In this document: positions 24,778-33,413 of the stretch, one piece after another
Position numbering within the stretch: the first letter of the stretch is position 1
Layout of the letters: every line of letters begins with the position of its first letter
NCBI RefSeq assembly: GCF_030362815.1
Contig: NZ_JAUCGR010000001.1
Coordinates: 922,024 to 986,023, forward strand
From: Cellulomonas edaphi
Lineage (GTDB): Bacteria; Actinomycetota; Actinomycetes; Actinomycetales; Cellulomonadaceae
Length of the DNA stretch: 64,000 bases
Reading direction: 5' to 3'
The notes under the pieces: generated by a model
What the model saw: the letters and a program-made list of their open reading frames with translations, nothing else
What the model was told of the DNA's origin: nothing
Databases searched by the model: none
Position numbers and translations under genes: made by a program

Positions 24778-25617
24778 ATGCGTGCGTGGGACAAGAACTC
24801 GAGGGCGGTCACGGCAGTCTTCGTGACGGCCGCCGTGATCGCGGCCGGCGCCAGTGCGGCGTGGAGCGACACCGAGGGGTCCGCCGGGTCGGCACCCGCG
24901 CCCACCGCCACGGTGTCCGCGACGCCCGAGCCGACGCTCGACCCCACCCTCACGGCCGAGCCGGAGCCCACCGCGGCGCCCGCGCCCAGCGCCTCGCCCA
25001 CGCCCAGCGTGTCGCCCACCACGGCGCCGGTGGCCGCGCTGCCGGCGGCGGGAGCGGGTGCCTCCACGGCGCCCGCCGTCTACCGCGACGCCGTCCCTCT
25101 GACGATGCGGTCCGCGGCCAGCACCCGAGCGCTGTCCGCGTCCTCGGCCGCCGCCGCAAAGAGAGCGGCTGCCAAGAAGGCCGCCGCCAAGAGGGCGGCT
25201 GCCGCGAAGCTGGCCTCGGTCCGCGCGGCGGCCATCAAGGCGCCGGCCCGCGTGCCGTCGGGCGGCCTGGTGTGCCGCGGCTCGGGCGGCGCCGGAGCGG
25301 CCGAGCAGCGCGTGAAGGCCATCGGCGCCGCGATCAACTCCTACCGCAAGAGCCACGGCCTGCGGACGCTCCGGGTCTCGCGCTCCACCACCCTGGTGAA
25401 CCACGCCAAGCGCATGGCGACGACCGGCGGCATCTGGCACTCGGGCAGGGACAACATCGTGGCCTGCGTGAGCGACGACAGCGCCCGGACGATGGTGCGC
25501 GCCTGGGCCCACTCGGCCCCGCACAAGGCTCAGATGCTGCGCCGCGGCGTGACGCGCATGACTGTGGGCGGCGCTGTGAACGACGGCTGGCTGTTCGGGG
25601 CCGTCCGCTTCCTCTGA
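24778..25617 (+). CDS. Secreted CAP-domain protein
   Basis: A 279-residue exported protein. A signal peptide (1-28) is followed by a Pro/Thr/Ser/Ala linker, a Lys/Ala-rich helix at about 120-150 made of repeated AAAKRAA-like units, and a C-terminal CAP/SCP-like domain (about 170-279) with INSYRKSHGLRTL, LVNHAKRMA and WHSGRDN. The CAP family (PF00188) is found in secreted proteins of all domains; bacterial members are mostly uncharacterised. Two Cys (VCRG, VACV) flank the domain. The ATG 24778 follows GAGGGAG. The basic helix could bind the anionic cell wall, which is inference. Confidence 0.85.
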   Translation: MRAWDKNSRAVTAVFVTAAVIAAGASAAWSDTEGSAGSAPAPTATVSATPEPTLDPTLTAEPEPTAAPAPSASPTPSVSPTTAPVAALPAAGAGASTAPAVYRDAVPLTMRSAASTRALSASSAAAAKRAAAKKAAAKRAAAAKLASVRAAAIKAPARVPSGGLVCRGSGGAGAAEQRVKAIGAAINSYRKSHGLRTLRVSRSTTLVNHAKRMATTGGIWHSGRDNIVACVSDDSARTMVRAWAHSAPHKAQMLRRGVTRMTVGGAVNDGWLFGAVRFL

Positions 25618-25618
25618 G

Positions 25619-26827
25619 TCAGGCCAGCGCGTCCGTGAGGGCGTCGAGGGCGGTGTCCAGGTCGTCCGCGGCGATCGTCAGCGGCGGCGCGAGTCGCACC
25701 GTCCGCCCGTGCGTGTCCTTGGCCAGCACCCCGCGCGCGAGCAGCCGTTCGCACAGCTCGCGGCCCGTCGCGGGGCCGGAGCCCGGGGCGACGTCGAGCC
25801 CGGCCCACAGGCCGAGCCGGCGCACGGACGCGAGCGAGCCGGCCGCCACGAGCGCGTCGAGCCTCTCGCCCAGCTGCAGCCCACGCGAGCGGGCCGCCGC
25901 CTGGGGCTCGCCGGTGCCGAGCAGCCCGACGACGGCCAGGCCGACCGCGCAGGCCAGCGGGTTGCCGCCGAACGTCGAGCCGTGCGTCCCGGCGGTCAGC
26001 ACGCCGAGCACGTCCTCGCGCCCCACGACGGCGGAGACGGGCACGATGCCGCCGCCCAGCGCCTTGCCCAGCGTGACCAGGTCCGGCCGGACGCCCCACG
26101 TCTCGCACGCGAGCGTGGTGCCCGTGCGACCGAGCCCGGACTGGATCTCGTCCGCGATCAGCAGCACGTCCGCGCCGGTGCACAGTGCGCGCACCGCGGG
26201 CAGGTAGTCCGGGGGCGGGACGACCACGCCCTGCTCGCCCTGCACGGGCTCGAGCAGCACGGCGACCGTGGTCTCGTCGATCGCGGCGGCCAGCGCCGCC
26301 GCGTCGCCGTACGGGACCGACTGGAAGCCGGGGGTGAACGGGCCGAAGTGCCGGCGTGCGTCCGGGTCGTCGGAGAACGAGACGATGGTCGTCGTGCGGC
26401 CGTGGAAGTTGCCGTCGGCCACGATGATCGTCGCGCGGTCGTCCGGCACGCCCTTGACCTCGTACCCCCACTTGCGGGCGGCCTTGATCGCGGTCTCGAC
26501 GGCCTCGGCGCCCGTGTTCATGGGCAGCACCAGCGACGGGCCGGCGAGCAGCGGCTCGACGAGCGCGGCCAGCGCGCCGGCGAACGGCTCGAGCAGGTCG
26601 TGGTCGAACGCCCGGCTGGTCAACGTGAGCCGGTCGAGCTGGGCGTGCGCCGCCTCCAGCAGCATGGGGTTGCGGTGCCCGAAGTTGAGCGCCGAGTACC
26701 CGGCCAGCAGGTCGAGGTAGCGCCGGCCGTCCACGTCGGTGACCCATGCGCCCGACCCGGAGGCCAGCGTGACCGGCAGCGGGTGGTAGTTGTGCGCCAG
26801 CGCCGACCGAGTCGAGGTGACGGTCAT
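25619..26827 (-). CDS. rocD: Ornithine--oxo-acid transaminase
   Basis: A PLP enzyme of class III aminotransferases that converts ornithine and 2-oxoglutarate to glutamate semialdehyde and glutamate. The 402-residue protein has NTGAEAVETAIKAARKWGYE, the cofactor contact LLIADEIQSGLGRTG and the PLP lysine Lys255 in LGKALGGGIVPVSA, followed by HGSTFGGNPLACAV. I start it at ATG 26827, one base after the ddaH stop, where conserved sequence begins, rather than at a longer in-frame start inside ddaH. It is the second gene of a ddaH-rocD operon, and the order fits release of citrulline or ornithine from arginine derivatives. Confidence 0.94.
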   Translation of the reverse strand: MTVTSTRSALAHNYHPLPVTLASGSGAWVTDVDGRRYLDLLAGYSALNFGHRNPMLLEAAHAQLDRLTLTSRAFDHDLLEPFAGALAALVEPLLAGPSLVLPMNTGAEAVETAIKAARKWGYEVKGVPDDRATIIVADGNFHGRTTTIVSFSDDPDARRHFGPFTPGFQSVPYGDAAALAAAIDETTVAVLLEPVQGEQGVVVPPPDYLPAVRALCTGADVLLIADEIQSGLGRTGTTLACETWGVRPDLVTLGKALGGGIVPVSAVVGREDVLGVLTAGTHGSTFGGNPLACAVGLAVVGLLGTGEPQAAARSRGLQLGERLDALVAAGSLASVRRLGLWAGLDVAPGSGPATGRELCERLLARGVLAKDTHGRTVRLAPPLTIAADDLDTALDALTDALA

Positions 26828-26828
26828 G

Positions 26829-27659
26829 TCAGGAGCGGATCTCGAGCGTGCAGCACTTCGCGCCGCCGCCACCCTTGAGCAGCTCGCTGGTGTCCACGGG
26901 GATCGGGGTGTAGCCGCGCTCGCGCAGGGCGCCGGCGAGGTCCACCGCGCCGGGGGCGACCACCACGTTCTCGCCGTCGGAGACCGCGTTGAGGCCCAGG
27001 GCCACCGCGTCCTGCTCGGTGGCGTGGATCGCGTCGGGGAACAGCTGCTCCAGGACGGCCCGGCTGCCGGCCGAGAAGGCGGGCGGGAAGTACGCGATCT
27101 GCGGGTCCTCGGCGCTGCTCGAGATCACGGCCAGCGCGGTGTCGAGGTGGTAGTAGTGCGCGTCGACCAGGTCGAGCGAGATGACCGGCCGCCCGAACAG
27201 CTCCTGCGCCTCGGCGTGCGCGGCCCGCTCGGTGCGGAAGCCGGTGCCGGCCAGGATGACGTCGCCGACGACCAGAAGGTCGCCCTCGCCCTCGTTGGTC
27301 TGCGCGGCGGTGTGGGTGACGAAGCCCTGGTCGGCGAACCACTTCTGGTACGCCGGGCCCTCGGGCTGACGCTCGGGGTAGCGGAACCGGGCGGAGTAGA
27401 CGACGCCGTCCACCACGGTGGCGCCGTTGGCCGCGTACACCATGTCCGGCAGGCCGGCGATCGGGTCGATGGTGTCGACGCGGTGCCCGAGGTCCAGGTA
27501 GGTGTCCCGCAGCGTGCGCCACTGCCGGACCGCCAGGTCGGCGTCGGTGTACCGCGTCTTGTCCATCCACGGGTTGATCTCGTAGGAGACGGTGTAGTGC
27601 ACCGGCTCGCACATCAGGTAGTGGCGGGCGGTACGTCCGGGCGCGCTGGCGACGGTCAT
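26829..27659 (-). CDS. ddaH: Dimethylargininase (DDAH)
   Basis: Hydrolyses methylated arginines (or a related guanidino substrate) to citrulline and an amine; belongs to the arginine deiminase/amidinotransferase fold. The 276-residue protein has YLMCEPVHYTV and INPWMD near the start, the substrate-binding DMVYAANGATV, the catalytic His region DAHYYHLDTAL and the catalytic Cys269 in GGGGAKCCTLE near the C-terminus, where a second Cys follows directly. AAGGAG lies 6 bases before ATG 27659. Adjacent rocD and the nearby Lrp gene support arginine/ornithine catabolism. Citrulline-hydrolase-like relatives share these motifs, so the exact substrate is open. Confidence 0.88.
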   Translation of the reverse strand: MTVASAPGRTARHYLMCEPVHYTVSYEINPWMDKTRYTDADLAVRQWRTLRDTYLDLGHRVDTIDPIAGLPDMVYAANGATVVDGVVYSARFRYPERQPEGPAYQKWFADQGFVTHTAAQTNEGEGDLLVVGDVILAGTGFRTERAAHAEAQELFGRPVISLDLVDAHYYHLDTALAVISSSAEDPQIAYFPPAFSAGSRAVLEQLFPDAIHATEQDAVALGLNAVSDGENVVVAPGAVDLAGALRERGYTPIPVDTSELLKGGGGAKCCTLEIRS

Positions 27660-27742
27660 CGGGCTCCTTCGGGGCAGTGCGCGGGGGAGCGCAGGTCTGC
27701 ATCGAGGGTACGAGCCGCCACCGCGTCGATCCGACAACCCGC

Positions 27743-27802
27743 GTTGCGCGTATGGGCGCGATTCGTTGCGCCTACCGGCTCAGCAACGGCGATCCGTTGC
27801 GC
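27743..27802 (-). promoter_or_regulatory. Triple GTTGCGC repeat upstream of ddaH
   Basis: GTTGCGC occurs in the same orientation at 27743-27749, 27765-27771 and 27796-27802, 84-137 bp before the ddaH start. The steps of 22 and 31 bp are close to two and three helical turns, so a protein could contact all three on one DNA face, as Lrp-type octamers do. The regulator assignment is inference. Confidence 0.4.
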
Positions 27803-28238
27803 TTGACTCCGCAGCCGCGGCAGTCAGCGCACGGCGCAGCATGGCGCCCAGGAAGGGGCGCACGAGGGCGCGGCCCAGCGCGGAGGGCACGTGCGCGAGG
27901 TACACGTCCTCGGCCCACACGATGCGCGCGTGGGAGTCGTCGAGCGCGCTGACCTCGATGCGTGCCTCGCCCAGCAGCACCGGTCCACGCTTGACGAACA
28001 CCGCGACGCGGTCCGGGCCGGGCGGGTCGGCGCGCGTGATCTGCATGCGATCCACGAGTCCCGGCCACCCTCGTCGGGCGCCCGGGCCCGACGTCGCCAC
28101 GATCCGCGTGCCGACCCGCGGCGGGCCGTCGGTCTGCACCCGGGTGAGCGGGATCCAGCGCGCGTGGTTGCGTGCGTCGGTGAGCAGCTCCCACGCCTCG
28201 TCGGCCGGCACGGGCAGCGTGCGCGTGGCGCGGATCAT
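27780..28238 (-). CDS. SRPBCC-family (polyketide cyclase/START-like) protein
   Basis: A 152-residue protein with the START/Bet v1 layout: MIRATRTLPVPADEAWELLTD then HARWIPLTRV, a beta-sheet core and a final amphipathic helix (ALGRALVRPFLGAML). Such domains bind hydrophobic ligands; in actinobacteria many single-domain members have no known role. Start ATG 28238. It overlaps the proposed regulatory repeats of ddaH at its 3' end and is followed on the same strand by ddaH, about 120 bp away. Confidence 0.8.
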   Translation of the reverse strand: MIRATRTLPVPADEAWELLTDARNHARWIPLTRVQTDGPPRVGTRIVATSGPGARRGWPGLVDRMQITRADPPGPDRVAVFVKRGPVLLGEARIEVSALDDSHARIVWAEDVYLAHVPSALGRALVRPFLGAMLRRALTAAAAESSATDRRC

Positions 28239-28336
28239 CGGGCGTCCCGGCGCGCGCAGGTGCGTCCGTGCGGGCGGGCCGGCGCCGGGTCGGGCACGCG
28301 TGGAGGGGCCATGCGTGCCACGGTAACGTCGCCCGC

Positions 28337-29323
28337 ATGGAGACGCGTGTGCTGGGACGGACGGGGCGGCCGGTCGGGGTCGTCGGACTGGGCTGCTGGC
28401 AGCTCGGCGGCGACTGGGGCGACGTGTCGTCGGACGCGGCGCTGTCCGTGCTGGCGGCCGCCGTCGACGCCGGGGTGACGTTCCTCGACACCGCGGACGT
28501 CTACGGCGACGGCCGCTCCGAGCGGCTCGTGGGGGAGTTCCTCGCGTCCCGCCCGTCGGCGGGCCTGACCGTCGCCACCAAGATGGGCCGACGAGCCGAC
28601 CCGCACACGCCCGAGGCGTACACCCTCGACGCCTACCGCGCGTGGAACGACCGCTCGCGCACCAACCTGGGCGTGGACACGATCGACCTGGTGCAGCTGC
28701 ACTGCCCGCCGACGCCGGTGTTCCACCGCGAGTCCACCTACGACGACCTCGACACGCTGGTCGAGGAGGGCCGCATCGCCGCGTACGGCGTCTCTGTGGA
28801 GACGGTCGACGAGGCGCTCGCGGCCATCGCCCGCCCGAACGTCGCGACCGTGCAGATCATCCTCAACGTGTTTCGCCGCAAGCCGCTGGACGCGGTGCTG
28901 CCCGCGGCGCTCGAGGCCGGCGTCGGCATCATCGCGCGCGTGCCGCTCGCGTCGGGTCTGCTCTCCGGCAAGTACGACCTGTCGACGCAGTTCGCGGACT
29001 CCGACCACCGCAGCTTCAACCGGCACGGCGAGGCTTTCGACGTGGGCGAGACGTTCGCGGGCGTGCCCTACGACGTGGGGGTCGCGGCCGCGCGGGAGGT
29101 CGCCGCGCTCACCCCGTCCGGCGCGACGACCGCGCAGCTGGCCCTGCGCTGGATCATCGACCAGCCGGGCGTCTCCGTGGTGATCCCCGGCGCGCGCAAC
29201 GCGGAGCAGGCGCGAGCCAACGCGGCGGCCGCGGACCTCGAGCCGCTGCCCGCGGACGCCCTGGACCGGCTGCGGGGGATCTACGACTCGCGGATCGCGG
29301 AGCACGTCGCCTCGCGCTGGTGA
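28337..29323 (+). CDS. Aldo/keto reductase
   Basis: A 328-residue NADPH-dependent oxidoreductase with the TIM-barrel AKR pattern: LGRTGRPVGVVGLGCWQLGG, the catalytic Asp-Tyr pair in FLDTADVYGDGRSE, the Lys in VATKMG and the QLHCPPT strand. The C-terminal cofactor region reads VVIPGARNAEQARANAAA. It belongs to the AKR group of general stress reductases; the substrate cannot be told. The ATG 28337 starts the conserved block. It is divergent from the SRPBCC gene over a 98-bp region. Confidence 0.92.
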   Translation: METRVLGRTGRPVGVVGLGCWQLGGDWGDVSSDAALSVLAAAVDAGVTFLDTADVYGDGRSERLVGEFLASRPSAGLTVATKMGRRADPHTPEAYTLDAYRAWNDRSRTNLGVDTIDLVQLHCPPTPVFHRESTYDDLDTLVEEGRIAAYGVSVETVDEALAAIARPNVATVQIILNVFRRKPLDAVLPAALEAGVGIIARVPLASGLLSGKYDLSTQFADSDHRSFNRHGEAFDVGETFAGVPYDVGVAAAREVAALTPSGATTAQLALRWIIDQPGVSVVIPGARNAEQARANAAAADLEPLPADALDRLRGIYDSRIAEHVASRW

Positions 29324-29327
29324 GTCC

Positions 29328-29624
29328 TCAGCGGGCGACGCGGTCGAGCGCTGCCGAGATCTCGGCCTCGACCTGGTCCAGCGACGCGTCCTGGGTGGTG
29401 GTGCCGGTCCACGCCCGGGTGTCCACGGGCCAGGTGTGCGTCGTGGTCCGGTCGCCGGAGACGGTCAGCGTGATCTCGCGCACCAGGCCGCGGCCGTGGG
29501 GCCGACGAGCGGCCTCGACGCTGAAGCTGGCCGGGCGCAGGGCGTCGTCGTAGCGCACGTGGAGCCGGGATCGCAGGTCGTCGAACGCCGCGCGGTCCCA
29601 GGGGGTCAGCGGCGCGAGCCCCAC
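29328..29624 (-). CDS. Small hypothetical protein
   Basis: A 98-residue protein of unknown function, start GTG 29624, which overlaps the last 19 bases of the EcsC-like gene upstream on the same strand. It has an N-terminal helix (DRAAFDDLRSRLHVRYDDA), a beta-rich middle containing REITLTVSGDRTTTHTW and a C-terminal helix. Overlap and common strand suggest an operon OsmC - EcsC-like - this gene. I see no known motif. Confidence 0.7.
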   Translation of the reverse strand: MGLAPLTPWDRAAFDDLRSRLHVRYDDALRPASFSVEAARRPHGRGLVREITLTVSGDRTTTHTWPVDTRAWTGTTTQDASLDQVEAEISAALDRVAR

Positions 29625-30373
29625 TTCTTCTTCTCCTTCGCCTGCACGTTGATCCGGCCCTCCGGAGCGTCGAGCTGCGGGCGGCCACCCTCGCCAAGCT
29701 GCTTCGCCGCTGCCGGCTCGACCTCGATCACGTGCCCGAAGGTCGCGGGCGCGTTGCCGAACGCGGCACGGGCGCCCTCGATGACGGTGCGGCCGAGCGC
29801 GCGTGCACCGGCGACGCCGATGACCATGCCGACGCCGTAGGGGATCAGCCGGCCGAAGAACAGCCCGCCCTGCCGCGCGACCTGCTTGCGCACCATGCGG
29901 CGGGTGAGCGTGTTGTTGACCTTCTTGACCGTCGCGATGGGCATCCGGGTCAGCATCACGCGGGCCACGCCCGCGGCGCCCTGACCGGTCATGTCCGTGA
30001 CCGCCTTGGCGCCCGACTCACCCAGCAGGCTGGTGAGCAGCAGCGCCGTGCGGCGCTCGGAGTCCTCGACGTCGATGCCGTGCACGGAGGCGACCGCCAG
30101 CACGTACGCGGCCGACGCCCCGAAGAACGTGGCGACATCGCTCGCGGTCAGCGCGAGCGCGACGCCCGTGCCGACCGCGGGTGCGGCCGCCGCGGCGCCC
30201 ACCGCGCCGCCCGCCCCGGCGACGACCATGAGGTACTCCTTCTCCAGCAGTCGGATGATCTGCGCGGGAGACGCCTCGGGGTTGCGGCTGCGGACCTTCT
30301 CCACGTGCGCGTGGATGGTCGAGGAGGGGATGGCGACGGCGCGGGCGAGCGCCTCGTCGACGACGCCGGCCAT
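29606..30373 (-). CDS. EcsC-like membrane-associated protein
   Basis: A 255-residue protein with Gly/Ala-rich hydrophobic segments (LMVVAGAGGAVGAAAAAPAV and IPYGVGMVIGVAGARALG) that resemble the EcsC family (PF12787), a group of poorly known membrane-associated proteins. It begins MAGVVDEALARAVAIPSS, and a Lys/Arg-rich tail ends KEKKKWGSRR. Start ATG 30373 overlaps the stop of the OsmC gene (TGATG). Function unknown; assignment to EcsC is by resemblance only. Confidence 0.75.
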   Translation of the reverse strand: MAGVVDEALARAVAIPSSTIHAHVEKVRSRNPEASPAQIIRLLEKEYLMVVAGAGGAVGAAAAAPAVGTGVALALTASDVATFFGASAAYVLAVASVHGIDVEDSERRTALLLTSLLGESGAKAVTDMTGQGAAGVARVMLTRMPIATVKKVNNTLTRRMVRKQVARQGGLFFGRLIPYGVGMVIGVAGARALGRTVIEGARAAFGNAPATFGHVIEVEPAAAKQLGEGGRPQLDAPEGRINVQAKEKKKWGSRR

Positions 30374-30831
30374 CAGCGCTCTCCGATGACCGTGAGCTCG
30401 ACCTCGGCGCCCGCCTTGAGCGTGCGGCCCACGGTGCAGTGCTGGTCGATCGCCCGGTGCATCACCGTCAGCAGGCGCTCGCGCTGCTCGGGCTCGAGGC
30501 CCGACAGGTCGACGCTGAACCGCTCGGTCAGTCGGGGGTAGAGGTCCTGCTCGTCGTCGGCCGGGCCCTCCACCTCGATGGTGACGGCCACGTCGTCGCC
30601 GAGCCGGCGTGCCACGGCGGTGTCGGCCGACAGGCCCGAGCACCCGGCCAGCGCGATCTTCATGAGCTCGCCGGGCGTGAAGGCCTGGTCGTAGGAGATG
30701 TCGCCGATCTCCACGCTGGCCCCGCGCGAGTTGCGGCCCACGTAGCGCCGCCCGCCCGTGCGCTCCACCCACAGCCGCGTGCCTGCGGCGTTGGCGGGTA
30801 CGGGGGCGGCGGCCTGCTCCTGCGTCGTCAT
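30373..30831 (-). CDS. OsmC/Ohr-family protein
   Basis: A 152-residue member of the OsmC family of thiol peroxidases. The resolving and peroxidatic Cys positions are visible in LAGCSGLSADT and in IDQHCTVGRTLKAG near the C-terminus, and the family N-terminal beta hairpin (TRLWVERTGGRRYVGRNSRGA) is present. It reduces organic hydroperoxides in related proteins. Start ATG 30831 is the first of the three-gene minus-strand operon, divergent from the histidine kinase over about 100 bp. Confidence 0.9.
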   Translation of the reverse strand: MTTQEQAAAPVPANAAGTRLWVERTGGRRYVGRNSRGASVEIGDISYDQAFTPGELMKIALAGCSGLSADTAVARRLGDDVAVTIEVEGPADDEQDLYPRLTERFSVDLSGLEPEQRERLLTVMHRAIDQHCTVGRTLKAGAEVELTVIGER

Positions 30832-30933
30832 TCCCCGATCCTTGCACGCGATGCGCGTCCTTCTCCTGGCGAGCGCACACCGGGTGGGCGAGGAGTTCTA
30901 GCCGCTGCCCGACCGCGTGTGCAAGCATCGAAC

Positions 30934-33018
30934 GTGGCCACCGCGACGGAGGGACCGCAGCCGCCCACCTACGGGGTGGACCGTCTGTGGCGGGGGGCCG
31001 CGGTCGCGGCCGTCGGCCTGTGGGTGGCATGGCTGGCGGTCCCGTCGCAGCTCCTCGTCGTCAAGCACGTGGTCCTCTACCCCGCCGGGGACTTCTTCGC
31101 GGCGGCCGCCGTCCTCGTCGGCGTGCGGCGCTACCGGCCGCGGGCGCCGTCGGCGTGGCTGCTGATCGCCGTGGGGCTCGTCGCGTTCGGCATCGCCGAC
31201 CTGGTGTACGGGCTGTTCCAGGTGGTCGGGGTCGACCCGTTCCCGTCGCTGGCGGACGTGTTCTACCTCGCGGCGTACCCCCTGTTCGCGCTCGGACTGC
31301 ACGTGGCAAGCACGTCGCGTGTTCCCCAGGGCGATCGCGGCGGCCTCATCGACGCCTCGATCATCACGGTCACGGCTGGCTTGTTCGCCTTCCTGCTGAT
31401 CGCCAATCAGTACATCAACGACCCTGAGATCCCCCTTGCGCCGACGATCGTCGCCAGCGCGTACCCGCTCGCCGACGTCCTGGTGCTCGCCCTCGCGGTG
31501 CGTTTCCTTCTGGCCGTGCAGTGGCGGACTCCGTCGCTGGTCATGCTCGCGCTCGGCCTCTGCCTGGTGCTGTCCGGCGACGTGGTCTACAGCGTGACGG
31601 ACGCGTTCACCACGTCCGGATCGACGACCGGCGCCGATGCCCTGCTCATGGCCGGGGTGCTCGTGATGGGGCTCGCGGGGCTGCACCCGACGATGACGCA
31701 GCTCACCACCGAGCCCGCCGAGGTCCGGGTGCCCGAGTACAGCGTGCACCGCGTGGTGTCCCTCTACCTCGTGAGCATGGTTCCGGTGGCCGTGCTCGCG
31801 GTGCAGGCCGTCATCGGCGACGTGCAGAACGCGTGGATCACCATCTTCGCCCTGGTGCTCATCGTGGGCCTGGTGCTCGCACGGTTCATCGACCTCGCCG
31901 GCCAGAGTCGCGCCGCGACGCGCCGCGGGGCGGTGCTGAGCCGGTTCACGTCGGCGATGCTCCAGCACAGCGGTCGGGCGGACCTTCTCGCCGTCGCGGC
32001 GCAGACGGTCGCCGAGCTGGCCCCCGCGGGGCGCGCTCGGGTCGTCGACCGGGGCGAGGGTGGCGTGGACGAAGCGACGCAGTTCGCCGTCCCCGTCGAG
32101 GTCGGCGGAGAGGTCACCGCGTGGATCGTCGCCGATCGTGAGGCGGCGACGTGGCGAGGCGTCCGTGACGCGCTGGGCAACGTGGCCGGAGGCCTGTCCG
32201 TCGCCCTCGAGCGCGAGCGGCTCATCGAGGCGCAGAAGGCGAGCGCGGCCAGCCTGGCGGCGCAGAACGCTCAGCTTCGCGAGCTCGACCGCATGAAGGA
32301 CCAGCTGGTCAGCTCGGTCTCGCACGAGCTGCGCACGCCGCTGACCTCCCTCGGCGGTTACATCGAGATGATGCTGGAGGGCGAGGCCGGCGAGCTGACC
32401 GCCGACCAACGGCACTTCGCCGAGGTCATCGACCGCAACTGTCGGCGGCTGAACCGGATCATCGACGACATCCTCTTCGTCGCGCGCGTCGACGCCGGAA
32501 AGCTGTCGCTCGAGCGCGCCTGGGTGGACGTGCCGACCATCGCCGCCGCGAGCCTGGAGACGGTCAGGGCCCGTGCGCAGCAGAACGAGGTAGCGGTCAC
32601 CCTCACCGCGCCGGACCCCGTTCCGCAGGTGTGGGCGGACGCCGGCCGATTGAGCCAGATGTTCGACAACCTGCTGTCGAACGCCGTCAAGTTCACCCCG
32701 CCCGGTGGCACGGTCGACGTCGAGGTGCGCGCGGAGCACGACATCCTGCTGGTCGTCGTGCAGGACACGGGGATGGGCATCCCGCAGGACGAGGTGGCTC
32801 ACCTCTTCGAACGGTTCTTCCGGACGTCGACCGTCGGTGCCGTCGCCGGGACGGGCCTGGGGTTGAGCATCGTGAAGTCGATCGTCGAGGTGCACGACGG
32901 GACCATCGCGGTCTCGAGCACCGAGGGCGTGGGGACGACCTTCAATGTCCAGCTGCCCGCGCGAGAGCGCGCGAGCGCAGGAACCGTCGAGCTGATGGAG
33001 GAGCACGATGAGCGCTGA
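30934..33018 (+). CDS. Membrane histidine kinase
   Basis: A 694-residue sensor kinase. The N-terminal half has about nine hydrophobic helices without a recognisable named sensor domain, followed by a GAF-like or linker region (about 345-440), the HisKA domain with phosphoacceptor His464 in SSVSHELRTPLTSLGGY, and HATPase with DNLLSNAVKFTPPGG, DTGMGIPQDE and GTGLGLSIVKS. GTG 30934 is the best in-frame start after the divergent promoter. It overlaps the response regulator by 11 bases, so the pair is a two-component system. Many polytopic sensors of this type read membrane or wall stress. Confidence 0.9.
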   Translation: MATATEGPQPPTYGVDRLWRGAAVAAVGLWVAWLAVPSQLLVVKHVVLYPAGDFFAAAAVLVGVRRYRPRAPSAWLLIAVGLVAFGIADLVYGLFQVVGVDPFPSLADVFYLAAYPLFALGLHVASTSRVPQGDRGGLIDASIITVTAGLFAFLLIANQYINDPEIPLAPTIVASAYPLADVLVLALAVRFLLAVQWRTPSLVMLALGLCLVLSGDVVYSVTDAFTTSGSTTGADALLMAGVLVMGLAGLHPTMTQLTTEPAEVRVPEYSVHRVVSLYLVSMVPVAVLAVQAVIGDVQNAWITIFALVLIVGLVLARFIDLAGQSRAATRRGAVLSRFTSAMLQHSGRADLLAVAAQTVAELAPAGRARVVDRGEGGVDEATQFAVPVEVGGEVTAWIVADREAATWRGVRDALGNVAGGLSVALERERLIEAQKASAASLAAQNAQLRELDRMKDQLVSSVSHELRTPLTSLGGYIEMMLEGEAGELTADQRHFAEVIDRNCRRLNRIIDDILFVARVDAGKLSLERAWVDVPTIAAASLETVRARAQQNEVAVTLTAPDPVPQVWADAGRLSQMFDNLLSNAVKFTPPGGTVDVEVRAEHDILLVVVQDTGMGIPQDEVAHLFERFFRTSTVGAVAGTGLGLSIVKSIVEVHDGTIAVSSTEGVGTTFNVQLPARERASAGTVELMEEHDER

Positions 33019-33403
33019 CGACGCAGCGGGAAGGCAGCCCGTGATCCTTGCCGCCGACGACGACGAGGACATCCTCGAGATGGTCGCGTTCCGGCTGGAG
33101 CGCTCCGGCTACGCCGTCGTGCGGGCACATGACGGTGCCGAGGCGCTGGCGGCCGCGCGCGAGACCTTGCCGGACCTCATCGTGCTCGACGTCATGATGC
33201 CGAAGATGGACGGGTACGAGGTGACTCGCGCCCTGAGGGCCGACGAGTCGACCAGCAGGATCCCCGTCATCCTCCTGACGGCACGCGTGCAGGACTCGGA
33301 CGTCCAGAAGGGGTTCGACGCAGGCGCCGACGACTACGTGCGCAAGCCGTTCAGCCCGCAGGAGCTCCGGTCCCGCGTGCAGGCGATCCTCGGCCGACGC
33401 TGA
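33008..33403 (+). CDS. Single-domain response regulator
   Basis: A 131-residue receiver with acidic DDD17-19, phosphoacceptor Asp61 in VLDVMMPKMDGY, Thr in LLTARV and Lys in VRKPFSP. It has no DNA-binding domain, so its output is probably a protein interaction. The partner kinase overlaps it upstream, and the HEAT-repeat protein and the glycosyltransferase follow within 10 and -4 bases, suggesting post-translational control of polysaccharide synthesis. Confidence 0.92.
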   Translation: MSADDAAGRQPVILAADDDEDILEMVAFRLERSGYAVVRAHDGAEALAAARETLPDLIVLDVMMPKMDGYEVTRALRADESTSRIPVILLTARVQDSDVQKGFDAGADDYVRKPFSPQELRSRVQAILGRR

Positions 33404-33413
33404 CGGGCACGCC

